Source: Arthrobacter sp. AK04 (lineage in GTDB: Bacteria > Actinomycetota > Actinomycetes > Actinomycetales > Micrococcaceae). Taken from it: a stretch of 64,000 nt of DNA. Every line of letters starts with the position of its first letter. Within the stretch, counting starts at the first letter, position 1. The notes below the pieces were generated by a model. The model was not told the origin of the DNA and searched no databases. It worked only from the letters and a program-made list of their open reading frames with translations. The DNA is taken from positions 1 to 64,000 of the forward strand of contig NZ_JAJOMC010000014.1 in the NCBI RefSeq assembly GCF_021129155.1. Direction: 5' to 3'. The translations under genes were made by a program, and so were the position numbers. Positions 16,368 to 25,470 of the stretch are shown piece after piece.

Positions 16368-17891
16368 ATGACTGTTTACGCCCAGCCCGGTACCGAGGGT
16401 TCGAAGGTCACCTTCAAGGACCGCTACGAGAACTGGATCGGCGGCGAGTGGGTGGCCCCCGTCAAGGGCCAGTACTTCGAAAACATCACCCCCGTCACGG
16501 GCAAGGCCTTCTGCGAGGTGGCCCGCGGAACGGCCGAGGACATCGAACTGGCCCTGGACGCCGCGCACAAGGTTGCACCGTCCTGGGGCAAGACCTCCGT
16601 GGCCGAGCGCGCCGCGATCCTGAACAAGATCGCTGACCGGATCGACGAGAACCTGGAAATGCTGGCCGTCGCCGAGTCCTGGGACAATGGCAAGCCCATC
16701 CGCGAAACCCTCAACGCCGACATGCCGCTGGCCGCGGACCACTTCCGCTACTTCGCCTCCGCCGTCCGCGCCCAGGAGGGCCGGCTCTCGCAGCTCGACG
16801 ACGACACCACCGCCTACCACTACCACGAGCCGCTCGGCGTCGTCGGCCAGATCATCCCCTGGAACTTCCCCATCCTGATGGCCGTCTGGAAGCTCGCCCC
16901 CGCGCTCGCAGCCGGCAACGCCGTGGTGCTCAAGCCCGCCGAACAGACGCCGTCGTCCATCCTTGTCCTGATGGAGCTCATCGGCGACCTGCTTCCCGCA
17001 GGCGTCCTGAACGTGGTGAACGGGTTCGGTGTGGAGGCCGGAAAGCCGCTCGCCTCCAGCCCCCGGATCCGCAAGATTGCCTTCACGGGTGAGACCACCA
17101 CGGGCCGGCTGATCAGCCAGTACGCGTCCCAGAACCTCATTCCGGTCACCCTGGAACTCGGCGGCAAGAGCCCCAACATCTTCTTCAACGATGTTGCCCA
17201 GGAGAACGACGCCTTCTACGACAAGGCACAGGAAGGCTTCGCGCTGTTCGCCTTCAACCAGGGCGAGGTGTGCACGTGCCCGTCCCGCGCCCTGGTCCAG
17301 GAAGACATCTACGAGTCCTTCATGGCCGACGCCGTTGCCCGGGTGGAGAAGATGGTGCAGGGCAACCCGCTGGACACCGAGACGCAGGTGGGCGCCCAGG
17401 CCTCCAACGATCAGCTCGAGAAGATCCTTTCCTACATCGACATCGGAAAGCAGGAAGGCGCCAAGGTCCTGACAGGCGGCGCCCGCGCCGAGCTGCCCGG
17501 CGACCTTGCCGGCGGCTTCTACGTGCAGCCCACGGTCTTCGAGGGCCACAACAAGATGCGGATCTTCCAGGAGGAGATCTTCGGCCCGGTGGTGGCCGTG
17601 ACGAAGTTCAGCGACTACAACGACGCCATGGGCCTGGCCAACGACACCCTGTACGGCCTCGGAGCCGGCGTCTGGTCCCGCAACGGCAACGTCGCGTACC
17701 GGGCGGGCCGGGAAATCCAGGCCGGCCGTGTCTGGGTGAACAACTACCACGCCTACCCGGCCGGGGCCGCGTTTGGCGGCTACAAGTCCTCGGGCATCGG
17801 GCGTGAGAACCACGCGATGATGCTGGACCACTACCAGCAGACCAAGAACCTGCTGGTCAGCTACAACGAAAACAAGCTCGGCTTCTTCTAG
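16368..17891 (+). CDS. Aldehyde dehydrogenase (acetaldehyde dehydrogenase, AcoD/ExaC type)
   Basis: 507 residues. AAAGGAG stands 6 nt before the ATG. NAD-dependent aldehyde dehydrogenase fold with IIPWNFPI near residue 160, [11 protein letters not shown] containing the general-base Glu, and the nucleophile C302 in [13 protein letters not shown]. That cysteine context is typical of AcoD/ExaC acetaldehyde dehydrogenases. It is followed by an alcohol dehydrogenase (67-nt gap) and DUF779, so the operon very likely oxidises ethanol or another short alcohol to the acid. Confidence 0.9.
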   Translation: MTVYAQPGTEGSKVTFKDRYENWIGGEWVAPVKGQYFENITPVTGKAFCEVARGTAEDIELALDAAHKVAPSWGKTSVAERAAILNKIADRIDENLEMLAVAESWDNGKPIRETLNADMPLAADHFRYFASAVRAQEGRLSQLDDDTTAYHYHEPLGVVGQIIPWNFPILMAVWKLAPALAAGNAVVLKPAEQTPSSILVLMELIGDLLPAGVLNVVNGFGVEAGKPLASSPRIRKIAFTGETTTGRLISQYASQNLIPVTLELGGKSPNIFFNDVAQENDAFYDKAQEGFALFAFNQGEVCTCPSRALVQEDIYESFMADAVARVEKMVQGNPLDTETQVGAQASNDQLEKILSYIDIGKQEGAKVLTGGARAELPGDLAGGFYVQPTVFEGHNKMRIFQEEIFGPVVAVTKFSDYNDAMGLANDTLYGLGAGVWSRNGNVAYRAGREIQAGRVWVNNYHAYPAGAAFGGYKSSGIGRENHAMMLDHYQQTKNLLVSYNENKLGFF

Positions 17892-17958
17892 GAGTTGCCG
17901 CTGCACCAGAGCTCCATCTCCGCTAAACCCCCGGTACAACAACGCAAGGATTTCGCCA

Positions 17959-18981
17959 ATGACGACGACAATGCAAGCAGCAGTAGTAACCGAATTCGGC
18001 AAGGACCTCCAGCTCCAGGACCTGGAAATTCCTAGCCCCGGCCCGGGACGGGCCCTGGTCAAGGTCCTGACCACCGGCGTCTGCCACACCGACCTCCACG
18101 CGGCCGAAGGCGACTGGCCCGTCAAGCCCTCGCCGCCCTTCATCCCCGGCCACGAGGGCGTGGGGGAAGTGGTGGCCCTCGGCGAGGGCGTCACCGACCT
18201 TGCCGTCGGTGACCTGGTGGGCAACGCCTGGCTCTGGTCCGCCTGCGGCGACTGCCAGTACTGCCGCACCGGCTGGGAAACGCTCTGCGAAGTGCAGAAG
18301 AACGCCGGCTACAGCGTGGACGGCTCGTTCGGCGAATACATGCTGGTGGACTCGCGGTTCGCCGCCCGCATACCGGCGGGATCCGACCCCGTCGAGGTGG
18401 CGCCGGTGCTGTGCGCCGGCGTCACCGTCTACAAGGGCCTGAAGATGACCGAGGCCAAACCCGGCCAGTGGGTCACCATCTCCGGCATCGGCGGCCTGGG
18501 ACACATCGCCGTCCAGTACGCGGTGGCCATGGGCCTCCGGGTGGCGGCGGTGGACATAGCCGACGACAAACTCGCCCTTGCGAAGGCCCACGGCGCGGAG
18601 TTGACGGTCAACGCCCTGCACGAGGACCCGGTGGAAGTCATCCAGCGCGAAACCGGAGGTTGCCATGGCGTCCTGGTCACGGCCGTGCACCCGTCAGCTT
18701 TCGGCCAGGCCATCGGCATGGCACGCCGTGGCGGGACGATCGTGTTCAACGGGCTGCCGCCCGGCGACTTTCCCGCACCGATCTTCGAGATTGTGCTCAA
18801 GGGCCTGACAGTCCGCGGTTCGATCGTGGGGACCCGGCAGGACATGGAGGAAGCCCTGGACTTCTATGCGCAGGGCAAGATCCACCCCACCGTCTCTGTC
18901 CGGGAGCTTTCCGAGATCAACGCGGTGCTCGATGAGATGAAGCACGCCAAGATCGACGGCCGCGTGGTCCTGAGGTTCTGA
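17959..18981 (+). CDS. adhP: Zinc-dependent alcohol dehydrogenase (AdhP type)
   Basis: A 340-residue medium-chain dehydrogenase. Catalytic zinc ligands lie in TTGVCHTDLH and IPGHEGVGEV; the four structural-zinc cysteines are in the SACGDCQYCRTGWETLCE loop; the NAD-binding GIGGLGHIAVQYA follows. The length and the WLWSACGDC segment fit propanol-preferring AdhP enzymes. It is third in the regulator-ALDH-ADH-DUF779 cluster and should supply the aldehyde for the upstream dehydrogenase. Its TGA overlaps the next ATG by one base. Confidence 0.92.
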   Translation: MTTTMQAAVVTEFGKDLQLQDLEIPSPGPGRALVKVLTTGVCHTDLHAAEGDWPVKPSPPFIPGHEGVGEVVALGEGVTDLAVGDLVGNAWLWSACGDCQYCRTGWETLCEVQKNAGYSVDGSFGEYMLVDSRFAARIPAGSDPVEVAPVLCAGVTVYKGLKMTEAKPGQWVTISGIGGLGHIAVQYAVAMGLRVAAVDIADDKLALAKAHGAELTVNALHEDPVEVIQRETGGCHGVLVTAVHPSAFGQAIGMARRGGTIVFNGLPPGDFPAPIFEIVLKGLTVRGSIVGTRQDMEEALDFYAQGKIHPTVSVRELSEINAVLDEMKHAKIDGRVVLRF

Positions 18982-19385
18982 TGCCGGACACACTGAAGGC
19001 CGCGGTGACGCTGCCCGGGGAGGAATTCTCCCGGGTGGCGCTCACCCCGGCCGCCGTGGGGCTGCTGCGGAAACTGTGGCTCCAGCACGGGCCGCTCATG
19101 TTCCACCAGTCCGGCGGCTGCTGCGACGGGTCCTCGCCCATGTGCTACCCGGCCGGCGACTTCATCACCGGGGAAGCAGACGTCCTGCTGGGCCTCTTCG
19201 ACCTCTCCGACGGACTGGAACCGAAACCCCTGGAATTCTGGATGTCCCGGGAGCAGTTCAGCTACTGGAGCCACACCCACCTGACAGTGGACGTGGTGGC
19301 GGGGCGGGGGAGCGGGTTTTCCGTGGAAGCGCCGGAGGGCAAACGGTTCCTGATCCGCTCCACCCTCATGGACTGGCCTGCCTAG
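18981..19385 (+). CDS. DUF779 domain-containing protein
   Basis: 134 residues. Conserved HQSGGCCDGSSPMC near residue 42 gives a compact Cys/His cluster that could bind a metal. The rest is a small alpha/beta domain with SYWSHTHLTVDVVAGRGSGFS and FLIRSTLMDW near the end. The family has no established biochemical function but is recurrently found next to acetaldehyde dehydrogenases. Here it is translationally coupled to the alcohol dehydrogenase. A role in enzyme maturation or metal handling is inference. Confidence 0.88.
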   Translation: MPDTLKAAVTLPGEEFSRVALTPAAVGLLRKLWLQHGPLMFHQSGGCCDGSSPMCYPAGDFITGEADVLLGLFDLSDGLEPKPLEFWMSREQFSYWSHTHLTVDVVAGRGSGFSVEAPEGKRFLIRSTLMDWPA

Positions 19386-19395
19386 TAATTCGGCC

Positions 19396-19441
19396 CAAAC
19401 GCACTTAGGACCCTCCATCCGGAGGGTCCTAAGTGCGTTTG
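19396..19441. terminator. Perfect 21-bp hairpin after the alcohol-oxidation operon
   Basis: Two perfect 21-bp arms (starting CAAACGCACTTAGGACC) enclose a 4-nt loop, 10 nt after the DUF779 stop. The stem is longer than needed for a terminator and only a short T run follows, so it may also be a mobile palindromic element. Confidence 0.75.
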
Positions 19442-19558
19442 AAGGAACAAAGTTTGGTGCATGGCCCGTCTCACCATTCGGGACAGTTCGGCCCGTCCAG
19501 TGGATGGACACTAGCGTTAACTGGTCTGTTTCCTTCGCAAACCAGGATTGTGATCCCC

Positions 19559-21106
19559 ATGAACCTCCTCCGGACCAAATCCATCGAGCAGTCGATGGCA
19601 GACGCCGATGAGCCCGGACGCAAGCTCAAGCGTTCCCTCAGCACGTGGGACCTGATGATCATGGGCGTCGCCGTGGCTGTCGGTGCCGGCATCTTCTCCG
19701 TGGGTGCCAAAGCGGCAGCTAACTTCTCGGGACCGGCAGTGACCCTGTCCTTCGCCGTCGCCGCGGTCACCTGCGCGCTGGCCATCATGTGCTACGCCGA
19801 GTTCGCCACCGCCATCCCGGTGGCAGGCTCCGCCTACGTCTTCACCTACGCCACCATGGGCGAACTCCTCGCCTGGATTATCGGCTGGAACCTGATCCTG
19901 GAACTTTTCACCGCGGCAGCCGTCATCGCCAAGTACTGGGGCATCTACCTCAGCAAGGTGTTTGCACTCATGGGTGCCGACATTCCGGCTGCGGTCTCCC
20001 TGGGCGGGGTTGACCTTTACTGGGGAGCCTTCCTGATCGTCGCCGTCTTCACCGTGCTGCTGGTGCTTGGCACCAAACTGTCCGCCCGCGTAGGCAACAT
20101 CTTCACCCTGATCAAGATTGGCGTCGTCCTCTTTGTCATCGTGGTGGGCTTCACCTACCTGAAGTTCGAAAACTACGCCCCGTTCATCCCCGCCGCTGAG
20201 CCCACCGGCGGCACCGGCACCGCAGACGTCCTCAAGCAGTCGTTCTTCGGCTTCCTCACCGGCGCCGCCCCGGCCCAGTACGGCACCCTGGGCATCTTTG
20301 CCGGCGCCGCGCTGGTGTTCTTCGCGTTCATCGGTTTTGACGTGGTGGCCACCTCTGCCGAAGAAGTGAAGAACCCGCAGAAGACCCTGCCGCGCGGGAT
20401 CTTCGGCGGACTTGCCCTGGTGACCCTGCTCTACATCCTGGTCTCACTGGCCCTGACCGGCATGGTGTCCTACACGCAGCTGGCCGAGGCGGAAAACCCC
20501 ACCCTCACCACCGCCTTCGAGGCCGTGGGCGACACTTCAGCGGCCAAGGTCATCGCCTTCGGTTCACTGGTGGGCCTGACCACCGTGATCATGGTGCTCC
20601 TCATGGGCCTGTCCCGCGTGGTTCTCGCCATGAGCCGCGACGGCCTCCTGCCCCGGGCGTTGTCGCGGACCAGCGAGAAGCGTTCGACGCCGGTGCGCCT
20701 CCAGGTCATCTGCGGAGCCGCGGTCGCGCTGGTGGCCGGGCTGACCAACGTGGACCTGCTGGAAGAAATGATCAACATCGGAACCCTGTCCGCGTTCGTG
20801 GTGGTAAGCCTCGGCATTTTGGTGCTCCGCAAGAAGCGTCCTGACCTTAAGCCCGCCTTCCGCGTTCCGTTCGGGAAGGTCCTGCCCATCGTTTCCGCAG
20901 TGCTGTGCCTCTACCTCATGACCAACCTTGCGGTGGAGACGTGGATCTTCTTCGCCATCTGGCTGGCAATCGGCCTGGCGATCTACTTCGCCTACGGCCA
21001 GCGCCACTCCCGCCTCAACGAGCGGTTCGGCGACGCCAGCACCGAGGTCAACGGAACGGCGTCCAGCCAGGTGCGCGACGGCGGGGACGAGCTCACCCGC
21101 GTCTGA
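19559..21106 (+). CDS. APC family amino acid permease (cationic amino acid transporter-like)
   Basis: 515 residues from the ATG at 19559; AGGA lies about 11 nt upstream, and a GTG 9 nt earlier is possible. Twelve or more hydrophobic helices. TM1 has the unwound-helix motif MGVAVAVGAGIFSVGA, then GPAVTLSFAVAAVTCALAIMCYAEFATAIPVAGSAY, as in YfnA/CAT-type permeases. A cytosolic loop carries FDVVATSAEEVKNPQKTLPRGI. It imports amino acids or related cations; the substrate is not predictable. A strong terminator follows, so it is probably monocistronic. Confidence 0.9.
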   Translation: MNLLRTKSIEQSMADADEPGRKLKRSLSTWDLMIMGVAVAVGAGIFSVGAKAAANFSGPAVTLSFAVAAVTCALAIMCYAEFATAIPVAGSAYVFTYATMGELLAWIIGWNLILELFTAAAVIAKYWGIYLSKVFALMGADIPAAVSLGGVDLYWGAFLIVAVFTVLLVLGTKLSARVGNIFTLIKIGVVLFVIVVGFTYLKFENYAPFIPAAEPTGGTGTADVLKQSFFGFLTGAAPAQYGTLGIFAGAALVFFAFIGFDVVATSAEEVKNPQKTLPRGIFGGLALVTLLYILVSLALTGMVSYTQLAEAENPTLTTAFEAVGDTSAAKVIAFGSLVGLTTVIMVLLMGLSRVVLAMSRDGLLPRALSRTSEKRSTPVRLQVICGAAVALVAGLTNVDLLEEMINIGTLSAFVVVSLGILVLRKKRPDLKPAFRVPFGKVLPIVSAVLCLYLMTNLAVETWIFFAIWLAIGLAIYFAYGQRHSRLNERFGDASTEVNGTASSQVRDGGDELTRV

Positions 21107-21115
21107 CCATTCACC

Positions 21116-21149
21116 GAATGCCCGCCCAGGCCTGCCCGGGCGGGCATTC
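21116..21149 (+). terminator. Terminator after the APC permease
   Basis: Hairpin GAATGCCCGCCC / GGGCGGGCATTC with a short loop, 10 nt after the permease stop and before the TetR promoter. No long T run. Confidence 0.8.
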
Positions 21150-21181
21150 GCATGCCCGGCTGCCAGGATGGAGCCCCCACT

Positions 21182-21187
21182 TAGGAT
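21182..21187 (+). promoter_or_regulatory. -10 element (leaderless) for the TetR gene
   Basis: TAGGAT, 7 nt before the ATG at 21195. Confidence 0.5.
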
Positions 21188-21194
21188 TGGACTT

Positions 21195-21800
21195 ATGGCC
21201 CGCCCCACTCGAGACGAACGCAAGGCCGAGCTCCTCGCCGCCATCCTTGACTATCTGATGGACAAGACGCTGGCCGAGCTCACCTTCCGGAGCCTGGCCG
21301 AGGGCCTGGGGATGAGCGCCTACGTGCTGGTGTACCACTTCGGGAGCCGCGACCAGCTGATCAACGACATCGTTGTTTCCATCGAATCCCGGCTGGACCG
21401 GATGCGCAACACCGACGTGCGGGACATCGACCGTGCCGCCTGGCGGGAGTTCCTGCTGGACTCCTGGCAGTGGACCATGGCGCAGCGCAACCGGCACCTG
21501 ACCCGGCTCGAATTTGAAGCCACGGCGCAGGACATCGTTGCCGCCGAGCCGCGGGGAACGTCGCAGGAGCACTTCCGGATGCTCCACCACAAGACCCGCG
21601 ACTGGCTGATGGTCCAGGGGATACAGGAGGAATTCGCCGATACCGACGCGCGGCTCTTCACCTCCACCTTCTACGGACTCCAGTTCGACTTCGTGGTCAT
21701 GAACGAGCCGGAGGCGGCCACGAAAGCCTTCGAGCTGATGCTGGCGGTTTTCTTCAACAACCTCGAGACGCGGCTGGCAGCCAACGGCCACAGCGGCTGA
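21195..21800 (+). CDS. TetR/AcrR family transcriptional regulator
   Basis: 201 residues. The N-terminal three-helix DNA-binding domain (about 8-55) has LTFRSLAEGLGMSAYVLVYHFGSRDQLINDIV. The C-terminal ligand domain is helical and unassigned. The gene lies 221 bp upstream of a co-oriented NitT/TauT-type ABC importer, whose upstream region carries a TCGAAC-N4-GTTCGA palindrome of the size TetR proteins recognise, so it is the likely local repressor. Confidence 0.9.
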   Translation: MARPTRDERKAELLAAILDYLMDKTLAELTFRSLAEGLGMSAYVLVYHFGSRDQLINDIVVSIESRLDRMRNTDVRDIDRAAWREFLLDSWQWTMAQRNRHLTRLEFEATAQDIVAAEPRGTSQEHFRMLHHKTRDWLMVQGIQEEFADTDARLFTSTFYGLQFDFVVMNEPEAATKAFELMLAVFFNNLETRLAANGHSG

Positions 21801-21944
21801 GCCGCCCGGCCCCGGCGGGCTCGCTGGCCCCGCGCCGGCAGCAGAGTTCTGCCATGGGGTGTCCCTTACGCCGCCGTCTCAGAGCTGTAACAATGAGCCG
21901 TATATGGATGGCCTGACCGCCGTATCATGGTTGAATCAGAGTAA

Positions 21945-21969
21945 TCGAACGCTTGTTCGAATGGCGAAC
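21945..21969. promoter_or_regulatory. Palindromic operator array upstream of the ABC importer
   Basis: TCGAAC-GCTT-GTTCGA is a perfect palindrome. Its right half forms a second one with a downstream half-site (GTTCG-N5-CGAAC). The first matches exactly the actinobacterial LexA (SOS) consensus TCGAAC-N4-GTTCGA, but it also suits the TetR regulator encoded just upstream. It ends 52 bp before the importer's start codon. Confidence 0.7.
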
Positions 21970-22021
21970 ACTAGGGCTAGGGAACGCGGGTGTTCCCAGT
22001 CATGGGCACGAAGGAGTGATC

Positions 22022-23008
22022 ATGAAACGTCGTCTTATTTCCGTCCTGGCAGCAGCGTCCATGCTTGGACTGGCGGCATGCGGAAGCGGCTCGCCCAGCT
22101 CCACGGGAGGCGGAACCGCACCCGCCACCGGGGGCGGGGAAGCAGGTTTGACCAAGGTCAGCGTGGGCGTCATCCCCATCGTCGACTGCGCGCCCATCTA
22201 CCTCGGTGACAAGCAGGGCTTCTTCAAGGAAGAGGGCCTTGAGCTGGATATCGAGACGGCCACCGGCGGCGCGGCGATTGTCCCCGGTGTGGTGAGCGGC
22301 AGCTTTGACTTCGCCTTCTCCAACCTGATCTCTGTCATGGTGGCCAAGGACAAGGGACTGGACCTGAAGTTCGTGGCCAACGGCGCCTCCACTACGGGTG
22401 AAGAGGGCAAGGACATCGGCGGTGTGGTTGTCCCAGCCGGATCAGACATCCAGTCCGCCAAGGACCTCGCGGGCAAGACCGTTTCCGTGAACAACCTCTC
22501 CAACATCGGCGACACCACCATCAAATCTGTCATCGAGAAGGATGGCGGCGATCCCAACGGCGTGAAGTTCGTGGAAGTCGACTTCCCGGACGCCCCCGCG
22601 GCGCTGGCCAACAAGCAGGTGGATGCCGCATGGATCCTGGAGCCGTTCCTGTCCAAGGCCGTGGATGAAGGCGGAACGGTGGTGTCGTCGAACTTCGTGG
22701 AGATGAGCCCGGAACTCGACATTGCCGGCTACTTCACCAAGGGCGACACCATCAGCGGCAAAGCCGACCTCACGGAGAAGTTCACCCGCGCCATGAACAA
22801 GTCGCTGGAATACGCCCAGGAGCACCCGGACGAAGTCCGCGAGATCGTGGGCACGTACACCAAGATCGATGAAGCCACACGGGCGAAGATGATCCTCCCG
22901 CGCTACCGGGTTGAGTTCGACGAGGACGCGTTCAAGACGCTGGGCGACGCGGCAGCCAAGTACGGCACCCTCTCCAAAGCCCCCAGTGCGGACGACCTCC
23001 TCCCGTGA
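22022..23008 (+). CDS. ABC importer substrate-binding lipoprotein (NMT1/THI5-like, NitT/TauT class)
   Basis: 328 residues. A lipoprotein signal peptide ends in LGLAAC with Cys at about residue 20, followed by a Gly/Ser-rich spacer. The mature protein is an NMT1-like periplasmic-binding fold: VSVGVIPIVDCAPIYLGDKQGFFKEEGLELDIE, then AIVPGVVSGSFDFAFSN. Homologues bind nitrate, sulfonates, taurine or thiamine pyrimidines. AAGGAG precedes the ATG. The stop overlaps the first permease start as GTGA, so the four genes form a tight operon. Confidence 0.9.
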   Translation: MKRRLISVLAAASMLGLAACGSGSPSSTGGGTAPATGGGEAGLTKVSVGVIPIVDCAPIYLGDKQGFFKEEGLELDIETATGGAAIVPGVVSGSFDFAFSNLISVMVAKDKGLDLKFVANGASTTGEEGKDIGGVVVPAGSDIQSAKDLAGKTVSVNNLSNIGDTTIKSVIEKDGGDPNGVKFVEVDFPDAPAALANKQVDAAWILEPFLSKAVDEGGTVVSSNFVEMSPELDIAGYFTKGDTISGKADLTEKFTRAMNKSLEYAQEHPDEVREIVGTYTKIDEATRAKMILPRYRVEFDEDAFKTLGDAAAKYGTLSKAPSADDLLP

Positions 23009-23847
23009 GTCCAGGAACCCTGGCCGCCGGCGGTGCCGCTCCAGCCAAGGGGCGGCAGCGCCGGAAGGCGGGCAAGGGGGCAGCGAAACAGCTGCTGGGG
23101 ATCCTGGGCATCATCGGATTCCTGGCGACGTGGGAGCTCATTCCCCGGCTCGGCCTCATTGACGAACGGTTCCTCCCGCCCGCCAGCGAGGTCATAGCCG
23201 CGCTGGTTGTCGACTTCGGGCTGACGGCCTTCTGGGTTGCGGTGGGCGAGACCATGAAGGCGTGGTTCCTGGGGCTGCTGATGGCAGTGGCGGCAGCCGT
23301 CCTGCTGGGCTTCATTATCGGCTCCAGCGATTTCCTGCGGAAGGCCACCAACTCCACCATTGAGTTCCTCCGCCCCATCCCGTCGGTGGCCCTCATCCCG
23401 CTGGCCGTGCTGCTTTTCGGCGTGAAAATCGAGTCGTCCCTGCTCCTGATTGTGTACGCGTCCTTCTGGCAGGTCCTGATCCAGGTGCTGTACGGGGTGG
23501 CGGACATCGACATGGTTGCCAACAACACCGCCAAGACCTACGGCCTGGGCAGGATGGCCCGGATCCGCTACGTCGTTTTTCCCACCGCACTGCCCTACCT
23601 GATGACGGGCGTGCGGCTGGCAGCCGCCGTGGCGCTGGTCCTGGCCATCACCGCGGAACTCGTCATCGGATCCCCGGGACTCGGCAGGGAAATCGCCCTG
23701 GCACAGTCCGGCGGCGCCATCTCCGGCATGTACGCCCTGGTGCTGGCCACCGGCCTGATCGGCGTCCTGATCAACATGCTGATGCGCCAGATCGAAAAAA
23801 GGATCCTGGGCTGGCACTCGTCCATCCGCTCGGAGGTGATCGTGTGA
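23005..23847 (+). CDS. ABC importer permease 1 (BPD_transp_1, SsuC/TauC-like)
   Basis: 280 residues from a GTG overlapping the binding-protein stop. After a basic N-terminal tail there are about six helices, with the EAA-type cytoplasmic loop around residues 165-195 (ADIDMVANNTAKTYGLGRMARIRYVVFPTALPYLMTGVR). It forms the membrane channel with the next gene product. The SFLGF-like sequence AVLLGFIIGSS and the FLRPIPSVALIPLAVLLFG segment match the SsuC/TauC group. Confidence 0.92.
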   Translation: MSPGTLAAGGAAPAKGRQRRKAGKGAAKQLLGILGIIGFLATWELIPRLGLIDERFLPPASEVIAALVVDFGLTAFWVAVGETMKAWFLGLLMAVAAAVLLGFIIGSSDFLRKATNSTIEFLRPIPSVALIPLAVLLFGVKIESSLLLIVYASFWQVLIQVLYGVADIDMVANNTAKTYGLGRMARIRYVVFPTALPYLMTGVRLAAAVALVLAITAELVIGSPGLGREIALAQSGGAISGMYALVLATGLIGVLINMLMRQIEKRILGWHSSIRSEVIV

Positions 23848-24617
23848 GGACGCTCAGGAACATCGGCTACATCCTGGGACTGCCCGTGCTGCTGGTCCTG
23901 GTCTGGTGGTTCTCCACCTTGGGCTCAGTCAACTTTTTTGTCCCCAAGCCGGCCGACCTCGTGGAGACCTTCGGTGAGGTCTGGTTCGGTGACCGCTTCT
24001 ATTCCGATGTCCTGCCCAGCCTGGGCCGCCTGGTGGTGGGCGTTGCCGTCGCCATCATCATCGGAGTGGTCGGCGGAATCCTGATCGGGTCCGTCCGCTG
24101 GCTGCGGGCCCTCCTGGAACCGACGCTCGAGTTTTTCCGCGCCATCCCGCCACCGGTCCTGGTGCCGGTCCTGATGCTGCTCATGGGCATCACCGATTCC
24201 ATGAAGGTGATGGTTATCATTTCCGGCTGCGTCTGGCCGGTACTGCTGAACACCATCGAAGGCGTCCGCGCCGTAGACCCTGTCCTTTCCGACTCCGCCC
24301 ACACGTACGGCATCGGCGGCTGGGCACGGGTCCGGTACCTGGTGCTTCCCTCCGCAAGCCCGCAGATCATGGCCGGCGTCCGCCAGTCGCTGTCCCTCGG
24401 GCTGATCCTGATGGTGATCTCCGAAATGTTCGCCTCCTCCTCCGGGCTGGGCTTCACGATCGTCCAGTTCCAGCGGTCCTTTGCCATCCCCGAGATGTGG
24501 TCCGGCATCGTGGTCCTGGGCCTGGTGGGCGTGGCCATGTCCTTCATCTTCCAGTGGGCCGAGCGGAACATCCTGCGCTGGTACCACGGCCAGAAAGAGG
24601 TAGAAAATGCAGCCTGA
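23844..24617 (+). CDS. ABC importer permease 2 (BPD_transp_1)
   Basis: A 257-residue paralogue of the preceding permease, overlapping it by 4 nt (GTGA). Contains FFRAIPPPVLVPVLMLLMG and the EAA loop VDPVLSDSAHTYGIGGWARVRYLVLPSASPQIMAGVR. Two different permeases in one operon imply a heterodimeric channel. Its 3' end overlaps the ATPase gene by 11 nt. Confidence 0.92.
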   Translation: MRTLRNIGYILGLPVLLVLVWWFSTLGSVNFFVPKPADLVETFGEVWFGDRFYSDVLPSLGRLVVGVAVAIIIGVVGGILIGSVRWLRALLEPTLEFFRAIPPPVLVPVLMLLMGITDSMKVMVIISGCVWPVLLNTIEGVRAVDPVLSDSAHTYGIGGWARVRYLVLPSASPQIMAGVRQSLSLGLILMVISEMFASSSGLGFTIVQFQRSFAIPEMWSGIVVLGLVGVAMSFIFQWAERNILRWYHGQKEVENAA

Positions 24618-25470
24618 CCCAACCCAGGCAGACACGGAGGCCACACTCTCCGTCAGGGGGCTGAAGAAGGTCTACCAGACCGACGGCGTAGACGTCGAGG
24701 CTGTCCGGAACCTCACCTTCGACCTGCGCGCGGGAGAGCTGGCCTGCCTGGTGGGGCCCTCCGGGTCAGGCAAGACCACGCTGCTCAAATGCATCTCCGG
24801 GCTCATGGCGCCCACCGAGGGAGAAGTGCTCCTTGACGGCAAGCGCGTAACCGGTCCGCCCAAGAAGATGGCGGTGGTCTTCCAGGAATACGGGCGTTCG
24901 CTGTTCCCGTGGATGCGGGTGCGGGACAACGTGGAACTGCCACTGAAGAACCAGGGTGTCCCCAAGGGCGAACGCGACCGTCTGGTGGACGACGCCCTCG
25001 AAGCGGTAGGCCTCTCCCACGTGCCGCGGTCCTACCCCTGGCAGCTTTCGGGCGGCATGCAGCAGCGCGTCGCAATCGCCCGGGCCATTGCCTACCAGCC
25101 CGAGGTCCTGCTGATGGACGAGCCTTTTGCCGCGGTGGACGCGCAGACCAGGGCCGACCTCGAGGACCTCATCCGGGTTGTGTGGAAGAAGCTCGGCGTG
25201 ACGGTGCTCTTCGTGACCCACGACATTGACGAATCCGTCTACCTTGGCGAGCGGGTCATTATCCTTTCGAGCTCTCCGACGGTGATCCAGGAGGATATCC
25301 GGATCGACCTCCCGGCGGACCGCGACCAGCTGAACACCCGTTCCCTGCCGCGCTTCACCGAGTTGCGCCACCACGTCTACGAACAGATCCAGCTGGCCAA
25401 GAAGGGGCACCGCCCGGCGGCGGCATCAGCGGGGGAGGAAACACGGCTCAAGGGGCAGCATGCCGGCTGA
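24607..25470 (+). CDS. ABC importer ATP-binding protein (SsuB/TauB/NrtD-like)
   Basis: 287 residues. Walker A GPSGSGKTT (about 50-58), Q-loop VFQEYGRSLFPW, signature LSGGMQQRVAIARAIAYQPEVLLMDEPFAAVD including Walker B, and H-loop FVTHDIDESVYL. The SLFPW segment after the Q-loop is common in nitrate/sulfonate importers. Last gene of the TetR-linked importer operon. Its 3' end overlaps the convergent DUF2461 gene by 23 nt. Confidence 0.94.
   Translation: MQPDPTQADTEATLSVRGLKKVYQTDGVDVEAVRNLTFDLRAGELACLVGPSGSGKTTLLKCISGLMAPTEGEVLLDGKRVTGPPKKMAVVFQEYGRSLFPWMRVRDNVELPLKNQGVPKGERDRLVDDALEAVGLSHVPRSYPWQLSGGMQQRVAIARAIAYQPEVLLMDEPFAAVDAQTRADLEDLIRVVWKKLGVTVLFVTHDIDESVYLGERVIILSSSPTVIQEDIRIDLPADRDQLNTRSLPRFTELRHHVYEQIQLAKKGHRPAAASAGEETRLKGQHAG

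Noticed and set aside
16362..18269. 635-codon antisense frame across both dehydrogenases
   Set aside because: It spans two well-supported genes on the plus strand and the gap between them. No RBS and no family resemblance.
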